Assembly: GCF_022682495.2 (NCBI RefSeq)
Contig: NC_071392.1
Span: 51,299,459 to 51,363,458 of the forward strand
Direction of reading: 5' to 3'
DNA length: 64,000 bases
DNA from: Desmodus rotundus
Taxonomy: Eukaryota > Chordata > Mammalia > Chiroptera > Phyllostomidae
The translations under genes were made by a program, and so were the position numbers. Shown here one piece after another: positions 23,575 through 34,311 of this stretch. Positions within the stretch are counted from its first letter, which is position 1; each line of letters starts with the position of its first letter. The notes under the pieces were generated by a model. The model made no database searches. It had not been told where the DNA came from and was given only the letters and a program-made list of their open reading frames with translations.

Positions 23575-23807
23575 GCCCTGACTGGGGTGGCTCAGTAGTT
23601 AAAGTGTCATCCTGAAAACCGAAAGGTCATTGGTTTGATTGCGGTCAGGTCATATGCCTGGGTTGTGGGCCAGGTCCCCAGTTGGTGGTGTACAAGAGAG
23701 GTAATCCATTGATGTCTCTCTCACACATCAATGTCTCTGTCCCTATCTTTCTCCCTCCCTTCCCCTTGATCTAAAAATAAAGAAACAAAATCTTTTTTAA
23801 AAAAGGG
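23575..23807 (+). mobile_element. Ves-type SINE 7
   Basis: GCCCTGACTGGGGTGGCTCA head, body with two copies of the CACACATCAATGTCTCTGTC-like segment, A-rich tail. More diverged than copies 3 and 6. Confidence 0.9.
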
Positions 23808-25084
23808 TGGGTTTAATGCTCTGAATGTGAGAGGAAGCCCAAAGCCTTTTGGAACTACAAATAATTTGTGTCTTACAGGGCAGGAGACTCAATAAAGACA
23901 AAGACTAACCAAGCAGAACCTTCTCCAAGTCATGCAAATACATATTCTTAAGAGGGTAACTTAGGAAACTCCTCCAGGCAAAAGATCAGAGATATTTGTG
24001 TTAAAATGTATGTGTGGAGTCAGACATCTTTTTTAAGATGGCAAAGGTTATTGTTAGAGTGGTTCTTGGGTAAGTGCAAATTTGAGTATAACATACCCCT
24101 CTATGAATCACATCTCACTTTATTACATTTCCTTCAAGGAAAAGAAAAGTTATCAACCACCCCGTTTCTATGTTGCTTTCTTGATTTGTGACTGTTCATT
24201 CTCTGTTGGAGAGATTTTATGTCAGGCATGACTTTCAGTGGAAGTTTCCCTTTCACACTCTTTGCTAAAATATAACCAAAATTCTGTCCTCCTCATCTGC
24301 CATGTCCCCTTAAGACCTTGATGGGTCTTTATACAGCATCAAAACACTTTATACTCCCTTGGAAACAATAATATAAACAGAGCCACATTAAAATGAAGCT
24401 GCAGCTGCCATGCCAGAGGAACTGCCTTGTGCATCTTATACCTCAAACATTTGGAATGTCAAAACAGGGCACAAAACCTCTGGACTGTACCTGAGCAAAC
24501 TTGTGCACTACAAGAGAACTGTCTGCAAAGATAACAAGAAGTCAGTCTAAGCACTGAGCAGAAAATTAAAAATACTGTTTGGGATTAATATCACTAGGTT
24601 ATATTATCTAAACCAATAGCAAAGCCTTTCTTCTATTTAGGTAGTAGTTCCCCTTTCCCTTCTCATAAATACCCATTGCTTTTGTCTCTTAATCAGTACA
24701 TCATTTGGTCCTGAATCAATCTTCTTGAATAGCTATTCTAACCGATCTCAGTAAGTGCTTATTGCCTCTCACTTTGAAAGACCTTTTATTTTTAGATTAA
24801 TACCTACCCACTAATAGCCTTCTCCATTACATAAACGACCTAAAGATAAGACTGATCCAAATTTAGCAGAATTCTGCTAAAAATATGTCTACCAATGGGC
24901 ACTCATAAACATACTGTTACTAAATGTCACGACTATCATGACACTGAACTTCAAATAACTTTGACCACTATGATCTTAAAGAGACCTGCTATATCAACAT
25001 TTTAAAAATATTTTTTCTACCTTTCCCTGGCCCTGAACAAATGATTTCTTAAATACATGACCTAGAATAATATTAATTTTAGAT
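23808..25084. other. Intron sequence, possible old LTR remnant
   Basis: About 24600-24790 (CTTCTCATAAATACCCATTG, then CTTGAATAGCTATTCTAACC) has the feel of the 3' part of an old LTR, but I cannot assign it. Nothing else recognised. Confidence 0.3.
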
Positions 25085-26820
25085 AAAAGTTAAAAACAGA
25101 TAACAGGAAGAATACCTGAAATTTAGCTAAACAGAAGTCATATAACTAAGGACATAAAAAAGATTCACATCAAGACTAGCAGGAAGGGTAGAGTTGCAGA
25201 ACGAGCTGGTCGCATACCCACAAGTGGTGGCTAAAAATCAAGAGGGATATCTCAGCTGTGGAGGTGTCCCTCAAGAGCCTGGGGTCCCAATCCTACGTCA
25301 GAATTACCCAGCCCAGGGTTCTGGTGCTGGGAAGAGAAGTCCCAATAACTTTGGGCTGTGAAAATCAGAGGAGACTGTGGCTGAATGAGACATAGGGCTA
25401 CTGGAGCCCCAGGCATTCCTGTTAAAGGGCCTGCATACAAACTTATTCAGACCCACTCCCCCTGAGCTCCAGTGCTGGGGTAGCAGCCCAGAAAGCACCA
25501 GAAACATATTGTGGTAGAGATAAACTGCCTAACATCAGGACAAGAGCTACAGGGCATCTTTCCCCACACAAAAGTGCTAGAAGAGGCCCTTGTTCTTTCC
25601 TAAGCCCTTCCTGACAGAGCCTGAAGATGGGTACCATATCTTAGTTTCCATCAACCTGGTTAACACTGTTCACCCCTCCCTGGTGATTCCCTGATACCTT
25701 GCCCGACCCAACTTGTAAGCTTACACAACTTGCAAGCCCACGCAAGCTCATGCTACATACTTTTATGAAGTTTCTCAAATAAATAGCATCTGGCCTCTGC
25801 ATGCCCTGTGCTTCTTGCTAAGTGGCCCCAGGCCCAGAACTAGGAGCAGACAGCCTTGGTTCAAAGCTTAGACTCTCCCAGCAATTCCAAGTGCAGCACA
25901 AGTAGCAACCATCTGCAAATGGCTCTGTAGCTCATGTCAGGTGGCCCCAGGCAGACCACAGGCAATGGTTGACCTTGTACCTCTTGGGATGCATCAGAGC
26001 CAGTGCACCTGGTAAATAGCTTCAGACCTGCCAGATTACAACTCAACCACCTCTGCGAGCTATACAACCAAGGGGCGGACTCAGCAGGCACCAAAGTAAC
26101 AATAAAGCAAGTCCTGTTCCATTGGGGTTGGCCCCTGCACAACAGCTCCTCTGCTGTGGTCATAGCCACTCCTTGCAGCAGATTGGTCTAGGGATTAATC
26201 TCACCCAGTGACATGCCAACAGCAATCAAGACTCAACTATACCATGACAGTGCACATAGCCTATATGGAGGTGCACCTGAAACCTCAAGCTCGGTGAACA
26301 GGGATTCTGCACCACTGGGCCCTAATAAGACACCTACTATATAAGGCCAGTCTACCAAGTCTGGGAGAAATAGAAGTTCTGCTTAATACATAGAAACAAA
26401 CACAGGAAAAATCAGCCAAAATGAAGAGACAAAGAAACAGGTCCCAAATGAAAGAAAAGGAGAAATATCCAGAAAAAGAACTAAATGAAATAGAGGCAAG
26501 CAAACTACCAGGTACAGAGTTCAAAACAAAGATTATAGCCCTAACCAGATGCCTCAGTTGGAGCATCATCCAGTACACACCACTAGGTTGCAGGCACAAT
26601 CCTTGATCAGGAGGCAACTCATGTATGTTACTGTCTCACATCTCTCCACCTCCCTCCTCTCTCTCCCACTCTCCCCCACCCCTTCTTTTCTCTCTAAAAT
26701 CAATATACATGTACTAAAATGAAGACTAAAAAAGAAACAAAAAAAACAAGGATTATAAGAATGCTCAAGAAACTTAGTAAGAACTTCAAGCATAAAAAAG
26801 GAAAGAGGGTTCAATTCACC
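25085..26820 (+). mobile_element. L1 5' part (5' UTR and decayed ORF1)
   Basis: Same 5' UTR sequence as the L1 at 2325 (compare 25136-25260 with 2452-2580: AGAAGTCATATAACTAAGG, then GGGATATCTCAGCTGTGGAG). Ends in ORF1 coiled-coil sequence (26420-26540 and 26746-26800) and is interrupted by a Ves SINE. A HAL1-like element follows directly at about 26825. The downstream half of this L1 was not found on the other side. Confidence 0.75.
26538..26745 (+). mobile_element. Ves-type SINE 8 (inside L1 ORF1)
   Basis: Degenerate head (GCCCTAACCAGATGCCTCAG), CT-rich body, A-rich tail. Target duplication ACAAAGATTATA (26526-26537) and ACAAGGATTATA (26746-26757). Confidence 0.85.
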
Positions 26821-27060
26821 TGTGAAGAGAACCAAGACGGAGGCGCAGGTAGACACACTGCGCCTCCTCGCACAACCAAAGGAGGACAACGACAATTTAA
26901 AAACAAAAACAACCAGAACTGACAAAAAATCGAACCGCAAGGAAGTCTGACAACCAAGGAGATAAAAAAAGAAACATTCATCCAGACTGGTAGGAGAGGT
27001 GGAGACAGGCAGCCAGGGTGACCTAACTCACGTTGCCAGGGCGGCCCCAGAGACTGGTGG

Positions 27061-27240
27061 ATTGTTGAATGAATGGGACAGGCAGTGCAAACGCTAGCAG
27101 ACCCCACGGCCCCACATTCGGCATAGATAAACCAGGAGGGCCGGACCTCTGGGCAGATTGTGCTACAAACAGGGCAGACAGTGTGAATGCTAGCAGACCC
27201 CACGGCCCCACATTCACGCATAGATAAATCAGGAGGATTG
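27061..27240 (+). repeat. Tandem duplication of about 96 bp in HAL1 5' UTR
   Basis: The unit at 27061-27156 recurs from 27157, sharing GCTAGCAGACCCCACGGCCC, CACATTC and CATAGATAAA. Identity is roughly four fifths by eye, highest in the middle. Copy B has only one such segment. Confidence 0.8.
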
Positions 27241-27605
27241 GCGGGGGAGCGAAGTAGACCTCGCAACCCAGGGCTCCAGCGCGGGGAAATAAAGCTTCAA
27301 ACCTCTGACTGAAAACACCCCTGGGGATTGAGGCGGCAGCAGGAAAAACTCCCAGCCTCACAGGAGAGTTTGTTGGAGAGACCCACAGGGGCCTAGAATG
27401 TGCACAAGCCCACCCACTCGGGAATCAGCACCAGAGGGGCCCAATTTGATTGTGGGTAGCAGAGGGAGTGACTGAAATCCGGCAGAGAGTGGAGCAAGCA
27501 CCATTGCTCCTTCTCGGACCCTCCCCCACCTACAGCTTCACAGCACAGTGACCAGTGTTACCCTGCCCTGGTGAGCACCTAAGGCTCCACCCCTTTACTT
27601 AACAG

Positions 27606-28466
27606 ATGTGCCAAGACAAGAAAGAAAAAAAAAAGGCCCAAATGAAAGAACAGTTCAAAGCTCCAGAAATAATTCAACTAAGCAGCAAACAGGTAGCCAA
27701 CCTATCAGATGCACAGTTCAAAACACTGGTAATTAGGATGCTCACAGAATTGGTTGAATTTGGTCAAAAATTAGATGAAAAAATGAAGGCTGTGCTAAGA
27801 GAGACAAAGGAAGATGTACAGGGAACCAATAGTGATGTGAAGGAAACTGGGACTCAAATCAGTGGTGCGGACCAGAAGGAAGAAAGAAACATCCAACCAG
27901 AAAAGAATGAAGAAACAAGAATTCTGAAAAATGAGGAGAGGCTTAGGAACTTCTGGGACAACTTTAAACATTCCAATATCCGAATTATAGGGGTGCCAGG
28001 AGGAGAAGAACAACATCAAGAAATTGAAAACTTATTTGAACAAATAATGAAGGAAAAGTTCCCCAGTCTGGCAAAGGAAATAGACTTCTAGGAAGTCCAG
28101 GAAGCCCAGAGAGTCTCAAAGAAGTTGGACCCAAAGAGGAACACACAAAGGCACATCATCGTTTAGTTACCCAAGATTAAAGATAAAATCTTAGAAGCAG
28201 CAAGAGGAAAGGAGACAGTTACCTACAAAGGAGTTCCCATAAGACTACGAGTTGATTTCTCAAAAGAAACCTTGCAGGCAAGAAGCAGCTAGAAAGAAGT
28301 GTTTGAAGTCATGAAAGGCAAGGACCTACATCCAAGATTACTATCTCCAGCAAAGCTATCATTTAGAATGGAAGGGCAGATAAAGTGCTTCCCAGATAAG
28401 GTCAAGTTCAAGGAGTTCATCATCACTAAGCCCTTATTATATGAAATGTTAAAGGGACTTATCTAA
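27606..28466 (+). pseudogene. L1-type ORF1 of HAL1 copy A, three nonsense codons
   Basis: The frame from ATG at 27606 (MCQDKKEKKKAQ) to TAA at 28464-28466 is 286 codons long and stays in register. It contains premature stops at about 28089 (Q to stop in DFQEVQEAQ), in the RRM (near 28165) and in the C-terminal domain (near 28290). Coiled-coil: QFKAPEIIQL to LDEKMKAVLRE. RRM signature: NIRIIGVPGGEE. C-terminal domain: MKGKDLHPRLL, KLSFRMEGQIKCFPDKV. ORF1 proteins of L1 bind the element RNA as trimers and chaperone it. Confidence 0.88.
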
Positions 28467-28891
28467 GGAATTGAAGAAGATCAAAAAATATGAACAGTAA
28501 AATTACAATAAACTCACAACTATCAACAACTGAACCTAAAAAAAAACAACAAAAACAAATACTAAGCAAACAAATAGAACATGAATAGAATCAGAGAAAT
28601 GGACATCACATGGAGGGTTTTCAGTGGGGAGGGGAAGGGGAAGAATAGGGGGCAAAGGTACAGGGAAGAAGAAGCATAATTGGTAGACATAAAATAGATG
28701 GAGAGAGGTTAAGAATGGTATAGGAAACAGAGAAGTCAAAGAATGTATATGTTCAACCCATGAACATGAACTAAAAGGGGGGAAATCCTGGGCAGTTGGG
28801 GGGTGCAGGGAGGAGGGGGGATAAAGAGGGAAAATTGGGAAAACTGTAATAGCATAATCAATAAAATATACTTAAAAATAAAATAGAATGT

Positions 28892-28923
28892 TTACAGGTT
28901 AAAAAAAAAAAGTAAACCTGTAA
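28892..28923. repeat. Short inverted repeat around an A-run
   Basis: TTACAGGTT (28892-28900), A-run, then AACCTGTAA (28915-28923): a 9-bp perfect hairpin just past the HAL1 tail. Confidence 0.85.
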
Positions 28924-30020
28924 TTTCTGCCAGAGCTACACTGGCATGAGTGAGTACTCATCTAATAATACTATTGAGAATTCTACTGTGATTTCCCGCA
29001 GTGTCTGCAATGTAACAAGGATAATTAGGGCCAATCCTACCACTCTGTGAAATTTACTACTACACCTTGCATAGGAAATTCCTAATAAGGTGGGGAGAGC
29101 CACATTTTAATTAAGTGTAAATGCAAACAAACATACATTTTAAATTAACTCTCATCCTATTAAAGTCTAAAAATCAGACTTTCCATTATGTTAACAAGCT
29201 ATATAATTGCTAACTTTATTTTAGGACTTGATAATGCTCATCATTTAGTATACTTATATGTATAGTAAGGAGTCAACTTTGTCCCATAGACATGGATTTT
29301 TGTTTATAGACTCCCATTATAAAATTGCATTAGGTGCCAGCATTCAGTAATTGAGTTATTTCCACTGTTGTACAGCCAGAGTCAATGGGGATAGTGGAGG
29401 AAACACTCAGAAGGCACGATGCCAGAGCAAGGGCAGACAGAACTCTTAGCATGCATACCACCAGGCAAGAAAGAACTCTCAGCTGGTAAGTCAAAGGGTG
29501 GTGAGTTTGGCCAATGGGCCTGCAGTAGAGGGAAAGGTGAAAGCTGCAGGCTAGTAGGAATCAGCCCACAGCCAGGGAGCACCAAACACTCTTGACTAGT
29601 ACAACATAGGAGTGGAGAAGACGGCCCACATGGTCAGAAGACAAATTACATCAAGAGGATTGTGTAAATAAATACATACATTGAAAATAAATGGAAGCCA
29701 GATTTCTCACTCTCAAAGAAGTAGGTATAAACATGGAAAAAGATAAGGCTCAGATAAAGGAGATATCATGCTTTCAGATAGACAGACAGATAGATAGATG
29801 AAGGAAAAATAAAAAATACAGATATTTCTGTGTGTAAATCCAAGTTTTATGCATGTGTGTGTATTCTGTCCAATTAGAAGACCCAGAAGCATCATACTCG
29901 AAGCAATGTGTTTACCTAGCACCCAGATCTTGGTTTCTAAATGTCATTGTCCACTAAAAGAAACCAGGACCCCTTGGACAAACTGATGATTCTAAGGTTG
30001 TGTAGGAAAAGCACAGTGTA
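28924..30020. other. Intron sequence, nothing recognised
   Basis: Includes a short GACA/GATA microsatellite at 29776-29800. No exon or named repeat otherwise. Confidence 0.45.
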
Positions 30021-30245
30021 GCCCTGGCCAGGGTGGCTCAGTTGGTTGGAGCATCGTCCCATAAGTGAAGGGGTACGGGTTCAATTCCTGGTCAGGGCAC
30101 ATCCTAGGTTAGGGGTTCAATCCCTGGTTGGGGTGCATCTGGAGGTAACCAATCAATGTTTATCTCTTGCACTGATGTTTGTCTCTGCCCCTTCCTTTCT
30201 CTGTAAAAGCAATGAAAAAAAAAATGTCCTCGGGTGAGGATAAAA
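30021..30245 (+). mobile_element. Ves-type SINE 9
   Basis: GCCCTGGCCAGGGTGGCTCA head and a TGTCCTCGGGTGAGGAT tail variant. Target duplication GAAAAGCACAGTGTA (30006-30020) and GAAAAGCAGAATGTA (30246-30260). Confidence 0.93.
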
Positions 30246-31324
30246 GAAAAGCAGAATGTATGCCTGAAACATCGTGCACCAAAAAGTAGGAAAAGTTCTC
30301 AAAGAATGATGAGGATATGTGAAAGGAATACAGGAGTCAACTCCTTGAAGTTCCCATTGGCCGAATTTGGGACAATTGTGCTTCAAAACAACCACTAATA
30401 ATAATGTATTAAAACCTATTGAAAAAAAATGAGAGAAGGGAGAGTTTTACCATATTGCAGAAGGCTAATTAATAAGTATAGAAGGAATCAGGAAAAAAGT
30501 AACCACTTAGCAACCATCAGAGTAATAACTGATTTAGACAGAAGCTCCACAGGATAAAACTTGTAGGTGAAAGTATGATGAGGAACAGGATATTTACAGT
30601 CTCAAAGTATATCCCCACAAAATACTTATTAATAACTTAATTTAAAACTATAAAATATTAACTTAAAACTATAAAAACTTCATACTGGAGCAACCTGGGA
30701 GACAGCCTCTTGTTAACTAAGTGATAAAAGCTGACATCTGTAGTCACAAATCAACATCGTGTGTGTCCTGAAAGAGGCACTGGGAAAAACACGGACAGCA
30801 CCACCTCTGCAGTGACAAAGCCAGGAATGAGCACATGGAGATAATCAGCTCATTCAGCTGCTTTAAATGACCTTTTCATTTTCAAGGCCTAGTATTTACT
30901 TCACTTATATGACCCTGGATAGGTACAATTCATTTTTCTCAAGATCTACGTCAAGTTCTAATACTTTGTATTCATTCCCCTGTTAAACTAAATATGTAGG
31001 ACAAGCCTCATTATACTTATTAAGGTATGAGCAGCATATATTTTATTCTTCCAGGGGCACTTATATTTTCACTGGGCATCAGTTTTCAGGATCAACAACC
31101 GTGGGAAGAAGGAAACTGCCACTGCATCCAAATTCATGCCTGCTAAAGATACGAGCTTCACAGCAGATTTGAGTTGTGCAGATCACAGATAACTCACAGC
31201 CTGAACACCAAATCTGTATGTCTATTTTGTCATAAAGACACTAGAAATAGACACCAAACATAAGATTACAAGTTTCAAGGACTAATCATAGGAAGTACTA
31301 GAACAAAAATTGTATGAACAGAAA

Positions 31325-31525
31325 CAAAGCACTGGTCCTCAATGTGTTGTCTCCAGAGCAGCATGGTTTGCATCACCTGGAACTTGTCAGAAATGCAAAT
31401 TCTCGGGCCTCATCCAAGACCACTGAATTGGAAACTCCAGGGGTGGGGCCCAACAGTCTACGCTGTACTCAGGCCTTCTGGATGATTGTGATGCAGCTAC
31501 AGTTTGGAAAGCGCTACCCTGGTCA
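31325..31525 (+). repeat. MER5-type hAT element
   Basis: CATCACCTGGAACTTGTCAG, then AAATGCAAATTCTCGGGCCT, GGGGTGGGGCCCAACAGTC, and GATTGTGATGCAGCTACAG. This is the typical MER5A order. Confidence 0.85.
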
Positions 31526-31819
31526 CACCAAAACTCATCACCCGAGGTTCTCACTTAGAAGCCAGAAGGTACAGTGACCTGACATTAGGCTCTGGGCTGA
31601 TTGAATTTCTCCATAGTCTGCACTAGACTGCTGGCATTTAGAATTGGATCATTACCCCAAACAGATGCCATGGGCTTACATTTCATCAAGGCAGTGGCTA
31701 TTTCAGAGGAAGGTCACTATTAATATAATGAAAGATAGACACATTAACATTCACATCATGGTTACCTGTGGTTTAAAAAAGTTCTATTTTTAAAACTTCT
31801 CTTTTATTTTTAACTATTT

Positions 31820-31849
31820 ATGTATATGTATATGTATATGTATATGTAC
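31820..31849. repeat. (TATGTA)n microsatellite
   Basis: Five TATGTA units. Confidence 0.92.
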
Positions 31850-32194
31850 TAAAACATGTTGTGAAACTTCTTAGAAAATTTCACATAACATTCAACACCT
31901 CTTCTATACCAGAAATAAAAAAATGCTCTAGGAATGTGCTCAAAATTATCATTTTACCACTAGTTCACCTTCCAATTTAATTTATTTTTAAGCTTGTGTA
32001 CAAAACACTGGGTCCTGTGGAGACGAAAAGGTGAAAGCATCCACAGAAGCCCTGTGATGAGAAGATCAGTAAGAACACATGATTCCTGCTCTCAATCATT
32101 GGATTATCCTAATAATTGGAAACACTGGCTCCAAATTCTCAACACTGGAGAGGGTTTCAAGGTCCCAATTTTTATTTTCTTCTTTTTTGCATGA

Positions 32195-32600
32195 CAGCAA
32201 AGTTAGGCATGAAGAGAAGCAGCAGAACTACACTGCTATAGTATTTAAAGAACTGGAGAGCGTTATGCTAAGTAAAATAAGCCAGGCAGTGAAAGACAAA
32301 TACAATATGATCTCACCTTTAATTGGAACCTAATCAACAAAACAAATAAGCAAGCAAAATATAGCCAGAGATATTGAAATTAAGAACAATATGACAGTAA
32401 CCAGAGGGGAGGTGGGAGGGGATGACGGGGGTGGAAAGGAGGGAAGGGATTTCAGGAACAGCTATAAAGGACACATGGATATAACCAAGGAGGGGGTGGA
32501 ATCAGGGGAGGGAGGTGGTGATGGCTGGGGTGGGGGAGGAGTGAGGGGGGGGCAATGCAGACAACTGTACTTGAACAATAAAATTTAGTTTAAAAAGAGG
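32195..32600 (+). mobile_element. L1 3' end with ORF2 C-terminus
   Basis: ORF2 end LESVMLSKISQAVKDKYNMI / SPLIGT followed by stop at about 32331. Then a G-rich 3' UTR and a tail TGTACTTGAACAATAAAATT. Strongly 5'-truncated; the plus-strand equivalent of the L1 at 33265. Confidence 0.88.
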
Positions 32601-33264
32601 GAATGAGGAACTTTGTATATGTGAATAGTGAAACTCCCCTTTCCTTTATTTGAAGCATTGTTCCTGGATCATGCCTCCAGCAGGGTGTTCACATCTAAAC
32701 TCACTGAAAATGATCAGATAATTGGCTATCTGACCCAACCAGCCCAAGTTATTTTGTTGTCATTTTAATTAGCACACCTGCTATCACAGACATACCTTCT
32801 TAGTGAGGAGGTTTATTAGTCTGAAGGAGGAAGAGAAGCCAAAGACCTTCCTCACACTTTGGAACCTTTTCTCTGCCCATTAACGAATCTGCCATCAGGC
32901 AACCAGGTGAACTGAAAGCAGCCAATGTTTACATCAATCTGCTACCTGGTAGCTCTGATGAGAGGAAAAATGGAAAAGAAAAGAAAAAAAAACCTCTGGG
33001 GAGGAAATGTGGAAGTCATATTTTGTTATTCCTTTGGGTTTCTATAATCCTTGCTCTCCTTACAACTACGCACTGTCAGTCCTGAGTTCCTAGTGCAGGA
33101 GTCCACTCTCTACTTCTTGTCCTAACTGAGCAATTTATGAAAATGGACCAGAAAAACTGCAGCAATGGGGAGTCTAATGGACATCTGAGAGTATGCACAG
33201 GCCCTTCATCCACACTCTCAGTCTAACTCAAATCACCTTTTAGGAAAAAGGATTTTTTTTTTTA
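32601..33264. other. Intron sequence, nothing recognised
   Basis: No exon or named repeat. Confidence 0.45.
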
Positions 33265-33282
33265 GAGTAAAAGGATTTTCAC

Positions 33283-33313
<31 letters not shown>

Positions 33314-34295
33314 TATTCACTTACAATTGTCTGCATTTTCTCCCCATCCCACCACCGCACCCCAGCCAGTCCCACCTCCCTCCCCCACCTCTACCCTCCC
33401 CCTCGATTTTGTCCTTGTGTCCTTTATAGTAACTCCTGTAGACCCCTCTCCACACCATCCCCTCCCCACTCCCCTCTGGCTATTGTTCCATTGTGATTAA
33501 TTTCAAAGTCTCTGGATATATTTTGTTTGCTTTTTTCTTTTGTTGATTATGTTCCAATTAACGGTGAGCTCATATGGTATTTGTCCCTCACCACCTGGCT
33601 TATTTCACTTAGCACAATGCTCTCCAGTTCCATCAACGCTGTTGCAAAAGGTATAAGGTCCTTCTTTCTCTCTGCTGTGTAGAATTCCATTGTGTAAATG
33701 TACCATAGTTTCTTGATCCACTCACTTGCTGATGGGCACTTAGGTTGCTTCCAGTACATGGCTATTGTAAATTGTGCTGCTATGAACATTGCGGTGCATA
33801 GGTTCTTTTGGATTGTTGTTTCAGGGTTCTTAGGGTATAATCCCAGCAGCAGAATTACTGGGTCAAAGGGCAGTTCCATTTTTAGTTTTCTGAGGAAATT
33901 CCATACTATTTTCCACAGTGGCCTCACCAGTCTGCATTGCCACGAACAATGTACTAGGGTTCCCTTTTCTCTGCATCCTCTCCAACATCTGTTTGTTGAT
34001 GTGTTTATGTTGGCCACTCTGACTGGCGTGAGATGGTACCTCATTGTGGTTTTAATTTGCATCTCTCTGATGGCTAGTGATGCTGAGCATGTTTTCATAT
34101 GTCTCTGGGCCCTCTGTATGTCTTCCTTGCAGAAGTGTCTATTCAAGTCCTTTAACCATTTTTTAATTGGGTTGTTTGTCTTCCTGGAGTGGAGTCATGT
34201 GAGTTCTTTATATATTTTGGAGATCAGGCCCTTGTCTGAGGTATCATTGGCAAATATGTTTTCCCATACTGTTGGTTCTCTTTTCATTTTCATGC
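33265..34295 (-). mobile_element. L1 3' end with long ORF2 remnant
   Basis: Tail converted to (TTTA)n at 33283-33314, reversed G-rich 3' UTR, then ORF2 C-terminal frame from 34146 to 33547 on the minus strand (199 codons). Motifs: [20 protein letters not shown], the Cys-rich segment [18 protein letters not shown], then [18 protein letters not shown] and [18 protein letters not shown]. Upstream, [20 protein letters not shown] is readable to 34290 with one stop. It ends where the HAL1-like copy B begins. Confidence 0.92.
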
Positions 34296-34311
34296 TGTTT
34301 TCTTTATTTTT

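Larger units (their letters stand above)
26825..28880 (+). mobile_element. HAL1-like element, copy A, nearly full length
   Basis: 5' end ACCAAGACGGAGGCGCAGGT, a GC-richer 5' UTR of about 780 bp, one L1-type ORF1 (27606-28466), then directly a 3' tail (about 28467-28875) ending AATAGCATAATCAATAAAAT. No ORF2 lies between ORF1 and the tail. The 5' end resembles that of copy C (GGCCAAGATGGAGGTGTAGG on the minus strand near 55921), and the AAGATGG motif recalls the YY1 site of other L1 promoters. The 5' UTR contains a tandem duplication at 27061-27240. Confidence 0.85.

Noticed and set aside
26811..27361. Open frames of 151 and 112 codons on the minus strand
   Set aside because: Antisense of the HAL1 copy A 5' UTR; the repeated protein segments reflect the tandem 96-bp unit.
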